Assembly (NCBI GenBank): GCA_964485695.1
Contig: CAZAKZ010000111.1
Location: 1-19,488 of the forward strand
DNA from: CAZAKZ01 sp964485695
GTDB lineage: Bacteria > Planctomycetota > JAFGQW01
Length of the DNA: 19,488 nucleotides
Direction of reading: 5' to 3'
The notes beneath the pieces were generated by a model. It saw only the letters and a program-made list of their open reading frames with translations, did no database searches and was not told the origin of the DNA. This document shows positions 15,238-19,488 of this stretch, piece by piece. Numbering within the stretch: the stretch's first letter is position 1; each line of letters begins with the position of its first letter. The position numbers and the translations under genes were made by a program.

Positions 15238-16992
15238 ATGATGAAGATACGCACGGCGTTGATGGCGGCGATAGCGGTCACGATCTGTCTCATCGCGGGG
15301 CTCGCAGACGCCCAGAAATTCCCACCCAATGGGGACGATAAGACAACGTCCCTGGGATCCTTCCGGATCTACGTGGCTCCGGCCTACAGGGGTCTGATGA
15401 GCGGATATCCCGGCTACAACCCCAATACGTACCGCCTGCAGAGCTCCACGCTCTTTGATCCGGCAACCCGGATCGGCCGAAGCAGTCCCCACCCTCACGG
15501 ATCGCTGCCGGACCTGAGCGGCACCCCGGTCGGAGTGAACAACACGATCATCAGTGATGGCAGCTTCTCCCTGGTCCCGTCCGGTTTCCAGGGGCCGGTG
15601 GGGACGCGGGAGGTCCACACCGAGATCGTGTCGCTGAACATGACGGGAGCGGGCGGGACCGTACGGGCGGGAACCATGGCGCCCAACCAGCCCATGAGCC
15701 CGGGCGAGGTCGAGTCCAAGCAGACTCCGACCCAGCCGGACTTTCCGGCCGAGAGCTTCTTCGATGTCTTCGTGGAGGTGGACCTGCCCAACCTGGGAGG
15801 CAAGACGGCGAAGCTCGTGAACCTGAATCCCATGCTCATCACCGATTCGAACCTGCAGAAATTTCCCCCCAAGGTGGTATACATCCACGGGAACTCCACC
15901 GCGGTCCCGGTCGTGTTCAGCAATGACAATCCGGGGAAATGGTATGCGGGCGCTCTCTTCGGGTATCTCGTCCTGGCAGGCCACGGCATAAGCTACACGA
16001 AAAACGAGACGGAGTACTTCGAGAAGCACATGATGCATGTCCCGGAGATGCCGCTGGCCCCGGTTGCGCACACTTATAATCCGGCAAACACCCCCGGCAC
16101 CGGCGGATCCAACTCCTGGCCCTTCAATCTCTATACCGGCTGGCGGTTCCAGTTCATCATCCACAACAAGGTGCTGGGGAGCATTCCCTTCGCGATCAAG
16201 GACATCGCCTTTGCGCCCACCTTCGCGCGCACGTTCTCGGCCCATGATTTCCAGATGCGCATGGGGCACACCCAGTACAACCAGTTCAGTACCGCCCCCA
16301 CTCCAGAATTCGACAAAGTTCTCGGCTCCAGCCCGACCGAAGTCTACAGGCGGGGGCCAATCTCCTGGAACTGCAAGGCGAACACCTGGTGCGACATCGG
16401 CCTCACGACGCCCTTCAACTACGACGGCAAGTCGAACATCTGCGTCGAGATCCGGTACAACAGCACGACCTCCGCGGGAGTCTCCACGCGAACCTCTCCC
16501 AACATCCCCCGGGCATACACGCATTCCCGCTACTCGAAGGATCCCTTCAACGAGAAACAATGGTATGTCCCCATCCCCGGCGAGATGATGGGCCCGATCC
16601 ACCGCCTCACGGTGGAGAAGTGCTGCACCAAGGTCCTGACCGCCCCGTCCAAGGTGAAGCTCGGGGGTACAGCCCCCATCCAGTTCAACGGAGCCAATCC
16701 GGGAGATCTCTACCAGATCGCCTCTGCCTTCGGCAACACGCAGATCCCCCTGGGGACCGGATCCATCTTCCTGGCGATGGACGGACTGTTCGTGGTGTCC
16801 CTCTGGCTCGGCCCGCCGGTATGCGTGGGTTATGCCGGCCCGGTGCATCCGACGGGAGTGGGCATGGGGCAACTCGTCGTACCGAAGATTCCGGGTATTG
16901 TCGGGCTGAATGTCTTCAGCGCAGCGGTGACCTACAACAAGGGCGGCCTCGCCTACTGCTACAACACCGCCAGGACGAGCATCACCCCGTAG
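15238..16992 (+). CDS. Secreted protein of unknown function with a planctomycete-type C-terminal half
   Basis: This is a 584-aa protein. ATG 15238 has GGAGGGG six bases upstream; an earlier in-frame GTG (15214) would spoil the signal peptide. Residues 1-25 form a clean type I signal (basic MMKIR, hydrophobic core, cleavage at ADA-Q). Residues 26 to about 300 match nothing I recognise. From about 300 there is a beta-rich segment: IAFAPTFARTFSAHDFQMRMGHT, then WCDIGLTTPFNYDGKSNICVEIRYN. The end, from about 470 (VKLGGTAPIQFNGANPGDLY) through GLNVFSAAVTYN, resembles C-terminal modules I recall from planctomycetal secreted proteins. No protease, sugar-binding or anchor motif is visible. It has its own candidate promoter and terminator, so it is probably monocistronic. 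Possibly a cell-surface or exported structural protein. Confidence 0.82.
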   Translation: MMKIRTALMAAIAVTICLIAGLADAQKFPPNGDDKTTSLGSFRIYVAPAYRGLMSGYPGYNPNTYRLQSSTLFDPATRIGRSSPHPHGSLPDLSGTPVGVNNTIISDGSFSLVPSGFQGPVGTREVHTEIVSLNMTGAGGTVRAGTMAPNQPMSPGEVESKQTPTQPDFPAESFFDVFVEVDLPNLGGKTAKLVNLNPMLITDSNLQKFPPKVVYIHGNSTAVPVVFSNDNPGKWYAGALFGYLVLAGHGISYTKNETEYFEKHMMHVPEMPLAPVAHTYNPANTPGTGGSNSWPFNLYTGWRFQFIIHNKVLGSIPFAIKDIAFAPTFARTFSAHDFQMRMGHTQYNQFSTAPTPEFDKVLGSSPTEVYRRGPISWNCKANTWCDIGLTTPFNYDGKSNICVEIRYNSTTSAGVSTRTSPNIPRAYTHSRYSKDPFNEKQWYVPIPGEMMGPIHRLTVEKCCTKVLTAPSKVKLGGTAPIQFNGANPGDLYQIASAFGNTQIPLGTGSIFLAMDGLFVVSLWLGPPVCVGYAGPVHPTGVGMGQLVVPKIPGIVGLNVFSAAVTYNKGGLAYCYNTARTSITP

Positions 16993-17024
16993 TCTGATCA
17001 CGATGCGGTGTGAACGATATCCAT

Positions 17025-17057
17025 CGGCCTGATCCCCCCTGGGATCAGGCCGGTTTT
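17025..17057 (+). terminator. Intrinsic terminator of the secreted-protein gene
   Basis: A perfect 12-bp stem (17025-17036 with 17041-17052) closes a four-base loop and is followed by GTTTTA. It lies 32 bases after the stop codon. There is no matching T-tract on the other strand, so it acts in one direction. Confidence 0.85.
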
Positions 17058-17102
17058 AGTCCGGGCGGATTTCGATTTTTCCAGAAACGATGAACTGCCG
17101 GG

Positions 17103-17131
17103 TTGACCTGACTCCCTGCCAGCCATACCCT
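17103..17131 (+). promoter_or_regulatory. Weak candidate promoter for the TIR gene
   Basis: TTGACC (17103-17108) and TACCCT (17126-17131) are 17 bases apart. The -10 is poor and the leader would be about 247 bases. No better pair was found nearer the start codon. Confidence 0.25.
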
Positions 17132-17297
17132 GTATACATGATCACCTTTCAAAACCAGATCCTCTGGAAGATCCCCTTCGGCTGATAAGCCCCCTCCTTG
17201 ATCAACTGCGTTGATTGCACCTACCCGCTGTCCTGTGCCCCTGTCCTGGCCGGTTGATGTCCGGCAGGAATCGAATTCCGGTTCTCTGCACGACGAG

Positions 17298-17317
17298 AGG
17301 AACGACCGGTCGTTCCT
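17298..17317. promoter_or_regulatory. 20-bp perfect palindrome, candidate operator
   Basis: AGGAACGACC is followed directly by its exact reverse complement, GGTCGTTCCT, with no spacer. It ends 67 bases before the TIR gene start and about 240 bases after the terminator. Such symmetry suits a dimeric repressor. No gene for a regulator is in view. Confidence 0.5.
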
Positions 17318-17371
17318 TGACGGCCAGAGCTCTGATCGAAGCGGTCACAGGAAACTGAAATCATCAGCCAC

Positions 17372-17377
17372 AGGAGG
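17372..17377 (+). promoter_or_regulatory. Ribosome binding site of the TIR gene
   Basis: AGGAGG lies seven bases before ATG 17385. It fixes the start there, although the frame is open further upstream (from 17211). Confidence 0.8.
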
Positions 17378-17384
17378 TTCTGAT

Positions 17385-18557
17385 ATGGACCGGGGTGAAG
17401 CATTACATTTGCTGAGCCAGGGGAGGAGGGGGGTGACAAGGTGGAATCGGATGCGGAGAGAAGTGAAGGAGATTCCGAACCTGAAGAAGGCCGACTTCCG
17501 TGGTGCGGACCTCAGAGGCGTCGACTTGAGCGGCGCCAACCTGCGTAGAACCGACCTCCGCAGGGCCAACCTTGCAGGCGCCGATCTCCGCAAGGCCACC
17601 CTGGACGGGGCCGACCTCCGCAGGGCAAACCTCACCGGCAGCCGCCTCAATACGACCCGGCTCGTCGGTGCCGACCTCTGCAGCGCCGACCTCAAGAGCG
17701 CCGATCTTCGAAATGCAACTCTCGATGGAGTCCGTCTCATCGAAGCCGGCTTTCTCGGGGCAAACCTCAACGGAGCCAGGCTGCACAACGCGGTTTGCCA
17801 GGCCACCCACTTCACCAATATCAACCTCTCGGTCGTGGTCGGTCTCGAGAGGATACACCACCAGGGACCCAGCGAGATCTCCGCGTCCACCCTGGTGAAA
17901 TCGAAAGGCTGCATTCCGAAAAAATTCCTGATGGGGTGTGGCTTTTCCGACTGGCAGATTCTCGACACCCGGCAATACGATCCATCCCTGACCCATGATG
18001 AGATCACCGACATCCAGCAAAGAACCCTGGACCTTCGCGCCCGCCAGGGAATCCAGTCCGTTCCGCTCTTCATTTCCTGTTCGGGCCTGGATGCCGGATT
18101 CGTCGAATCGCTGGAGGTAGCCCTTGACGAGGAGGGGATCCGGTTCTGGCGGGATATGCACGACGTGAAGGAGGCCGGCACGGAAGGGCAGATCGTACGC
18201 CTCCTGGCCTTCAATCCCGTCATTGTTCTCGTCCTGTCCGAGAACTCGGTGCATTGTGGCTGGATCAGCCGGGAGGCCAGAGAAGCACGAGAGCTGGCAA
18301 GAAAGTTGAAGCGGGATGTGCTCTGCCCGGTGGCCCTCGACGGAGCCTGGAAATCCGGCACCGGAGCCCAATGCCTGAGGCCGGTGATCGAGAGATACCC
18401 CGTCCTCGACTTCTCGAACTGGCGGGAACAGAACGCTCTGGAACCGCGATTCCGGGAGTTGCTGGAGGGACTCCGGATTCTAACGGAACCGGGGCGACGC
18501 GTCAGTCCCCGTCGCTCCGGACCCGCCCGATCCGGCCGTCTTCCAGCCGGACCTTGA
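17385..18557 (+). CDS. Pentapeptide-repeat / TIR-domain protein
   Basis: This is a 390-aa protein, cytoplasmic, with no signal peptide. The N-terminus (MDRGEALHLLSQGRRGVTRWNR) is a known opening of pentapeptide proteins. Residues about 34-150 are A(D/N)Lxx repeats forming a right-handed beta-helix. A linker follows (about 151-224) with IHHQGPSEIS, then IPKKFLMGCGFSDW, as seen between repeats and TIR in related proteins. The TIR domain (about 226-368) opens LFISCSGLD, with SCSG where SYSS is usual, and contains FWRDMHDVKEAG. It keeps a W-x-x-x-E motif, Trp293 to Glu297, the position of the catalytic glutamate in NAD-cleaving TIR domains. Known bacterial TIR enzymes act in NAD depletion or signalling, often against phage; here that is inferred. 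The last ~20 residues are basic and Pro-rich, and their codons overlap the YwbE gene on the other strand. Confidence 0.9.
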   Translation: MDRGEALHLLSQGRRGVTRWNRMRREVKEIPNLKKADFRGADLRGVDLSGANLRRTDLRRANLAGADLRKATLDGADLRRANLTGSRLNTTRLVGADLCSADLKSADLRNATLDGVRLIEAGFLGANLNGARLHNAVCQATHFTNINLSVVVGLERIHHQGPSEISASTLVKSKGCIPKKFLMGCGFSDWQILDTRQYDPSLTHDEITDIQQRTLDLRARQGIQSVPLFISCSGLDAGFVESLEVALDEEGIRFWRDMHDVKEAGTEGQIVRLLAFNPVIVLVLSENSVHCGWISREAREARELARKLKRDVLCPVALDGAWKSGTGAQCLRPVIERYPVLDFSNWREQNALEPRFRELLEGLRILTEPGRRVSPRRSGPARSGRLPAGP

Positions 18558-18696
18558 TTCCCCGCGGATGGAACGAGGAACGGGTGAGGATGTCCTTCAC
18601 GATGCCGCGGGTCAGCTTGCCGGTGCGCTGGTCCTGCTTCGTCACGATACAGACTTCCAGCCCCGGGTGAATGTCCGCTCGCCGCCGTCCGTCCAT
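18502..18696 (-). CDS. ywbE: YwbE-family small protein (DUF2196)
   Basis: This 64-aa protein has the family signature throughout: DIHPGLEVCIVTKQDQRTGK, followed by GIVKDILT and GIKVRLEDGRIGRV. It is close to Bacillus subtilis YwbE in length and pattern. The start is ATG 18696; a GAGGA sits ten bases upstream, rather far. The function is unknown in all species I know of; the small, basic, beta-rich form suggests an SH3-like or nucleic-acid-binding fold, which is inference. Its final 56 bases overlap the 3' end of the TIR gene on the opposite strand. The strong conservation of this protein indicates that it is the older coding frame in the overlap. Confidence 0.88.
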   Translation of the reverse strand: MDGRRRADIHPGLEVCIVTKQDQRTGKLTRGIVKDILTRSSFHPRGIKVRLEDGRIGRVRSDGD

Positions 18697-18819
18697 GATC
18701 GTCGAGTCCTCGAAGTCCTTCCGGGTCGCGGCCGGAAACGGCCAGCATCCGTTCAGTTCCGTATCTTACCAGCCTGTGGATCAATGTCCGCGGGTCGGCG
18801 CCGAGATATTTCCGGCCGC

Positions 18820-18848
18820 TTGCCAGCGCTTCCTGAAATCGCTATAAC
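18820..18848 (+). promoter_or_regulatory. Sigma70-like promoter of the small membrane-protein gene
   Basis: TTGCCA (18820-18825) and TATAAC (18843-18848) are separated by 17 bases. The -35 is identical to that of the RND exporter promoter. The predicted start near 18855 gives a leader of about 110 bases. Confidence 0.6.
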
Positions 18849-18965
18849 GAGAATCGGGTTTGGCGAAATATTCCCCTCGCCCTCTTGCCGCGCCCTACGC
18901 GCAGGATAACAGGCGTTTGATCCCGTATTCTACAACCTGGTCATACAAACGATAGGAGTAGACCC

Positions 18966-19274
18966 ATGTTCTTTGATGGTTGGTTCTGTCTGGTCTTTGG
19001 CGTAGCTTTGCTCTACCTGACTATTCGCCAGGAGCCGAAGGTCCCGGCCCAGAATATGACGTTCGCGTGGCAGCTCTACATCGGAGCGATATTCGTCCAG
19101 GCAGCCGCCATGTTTCTGGCCATGATCTTCTCTCTTTGCTCCGAACCCAATGGGGTCATGGCGGTCAAGTACATCGCCTCCGCGGGAACGCTGGCGATGA
19201 TCGCCATGAGTCTCCTCAGCCTGGTGCGCGGATTCTATCCCTCGGGAGATCCGCCGGAACAGGAGAAAAGCTGA
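18966..19274 (+). CDS. Small membrane protein of unknown function
   Basis: This 102-aa protein starts at ATG 18966, with AGGAG seven bases upstream. It has three likely transmembrane helices, at about 4-20, 36-57 and 65-86, with short loops, a QEPKVPAQ loop between the first two, and a hydrophilic tail (SGDPPEQEKS). No known family is recognised. The good ribosome binding site and the promoter at 18820-18848 support it as a real gene. It stands alone, with noncoding DNA on both sides. A role with the TIR protein cannot be claimed: the YwbE gene on the opposite strand lies between them. Confidence 0.75.
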   Translation: MFFDGWFCLVFGVALLYLTIRQEPKVPAQNMTFAWQLYIGAIFVQAAAMFLAMIFSLCSEPNGVMAVKYIASAGTLAMIAMSLLSLVRGFYPSGDPPEQEKS

Positions 19275-19324
19275 TCCGCTGCGGATCCGGATGGTCGTGA
19301 TCTCTCCAGTTTCAGGCGCGATCG

Positions 19325-19486
19325 TTGAGCCCAAACCGGCTCAAAAACCCGCCATGAACGCTTCATGCCCATGAAATGAGCCCGATTGCGCTCATGAAGT
19401 GCTGATGAAATCCAGGGCGGCGGTTTCATCAGGGATATACAGCCTCACATAAATAACAGGACATGTAGCCTATGCAAAAGGCTGTA
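19325..19486. repeat. Cluster of short inverted repeats with recurring CATGAA
   Basis: Five perfect inverted repeats lie in a row: TTGAGCC/GGCTCAA (19325-19344), CATGAA/TTCATG (19353-19367), ATGAGC/GCTCAT (19376-19395), CTGATGAAA/TTTCATCAG (19402-19432) and TACAGCCT/AGGCTGTA (19438-19486). CATGAA occurs at 19353, 19370 and 19393, and in reverse at 19362. None is followed by a T-tract. They could be operators or a repetitive extragenic element. Confidence 0.5.
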
Positions 19487-19488
19487 GG

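Larger units (their letters stand above)
16993..17384 (+). other. Intergenic region ahead of the TIR gene, with terminator and inverted repeats
   Basis: These 392 bases hold no supported gene. They contain a strong terminator (17025-17057), a possible promoter (17103-17131), and inverted repeats ATCAAC-TGC-GTTGAT (17201-17215) and GGAAT-CGA-ATTCC (17267-17279). A 20-bp perfect palindrome lies at 17298-17317. The density of symmetric sites suggests regulated transcription of the TIR gene. Confidence 0.55.

Noticed and set aside
15136..17001. 621-aa open frame on the minus strand, antisense to the secreted-protein gene
   Set aside because: The plus frame has a signal peptide, ribosome binding site, promoter and terminator. 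The antisense product is a low-complexity charged sequence without any fold.
17345..18784. 479-aa minus-strand frame with repeated RRSAP/LRRSA units
   Set aside because: The repetition is the reverse reading of the pentapeptide repeat codons. The TIR and YwbE frames explain the region.
19402..19432. CTGATGA resembling a hammerhead ribozyme core
   Set aside because: The GAAA after stem II and the cleavage-site stem are missing. The bases form a plain 9-bp inverted repeat instead.

Overview
This is a GC-rich bacterial window with ten protein-coding genes. No rRNA, tRNA, CRISPR array or insertion sequence is apparent. Several features point to Planctomycetota or a close relative: large secreted TPR/VCBS/ASPIC proteins, a LamG-like module of a planctomycetal type, a secreted protein whose C-terminal half resembles modules I associate with planctomycetes, and a pentapeptide-repeat/TIR protein with an EALHLL...GVTRWNR opening. 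This assignment rests on recalled family resemblance, not on a search.

Layout. (1) 2-1977, plus strand: two tandem paralogous type-1 periplasmic binding proteins of the LivK/Peripla_BP_6 kind. The first is cut by the window edge, and the two are coupled by a GTGA stop/start overlap. (2) 12354 down to 1943, minus strand: a three-gene operon of very large exported proteins (901, 1353 and 1180 aa). Each holds exactly seven D-x-D-x-D-G type VCBS/FG-GAP loops, an ASPIC/UnbV domain and TPRs. The TPRs are C-terminal in the first protein and N-terminal in the other two. A good sigma70-like promoter lies upstream (12438-12466). (3) 12547-14892, plus strand: an RND/MMPL-type exporter, divergent from the operon and with its own promoter (12483-12511). 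(4) 15238-16992, plus strand: a secreted 584-aa protein, followed by a strong intrinsic terminator (17025-17057). (5) 17385-18557, plus strand: a pentapeptide-repeat/TIR protein with a 20-bp perfect palindrome in its leader region. (6) 18502-18696, minus strand: a YwbE-family small protein that overlaps the TIR gene tail to tail. (7) 18966-19274, plus strand: a 102-aa membrane protein with its own promoter. After it comes a run of short inverted repeats to the window end.

How they may work together. The exported operon products probably form calcium-stabilised propeller/TPR scaffolds in the periplasm or at the cell surface. The divergent RND protein could move a lipid or other hydrophobic substrate in the same compartment. 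Both roles are inferences from architecture and position. The TIR protein looks like a separate NAD-consuming or signalling module, possibly defensive. The parts most worth following up are the operon, with its unnamed ~420-aa C-terminal domain and apparently permuted LamG insert, and the palindrome ahead of the TIR gene.
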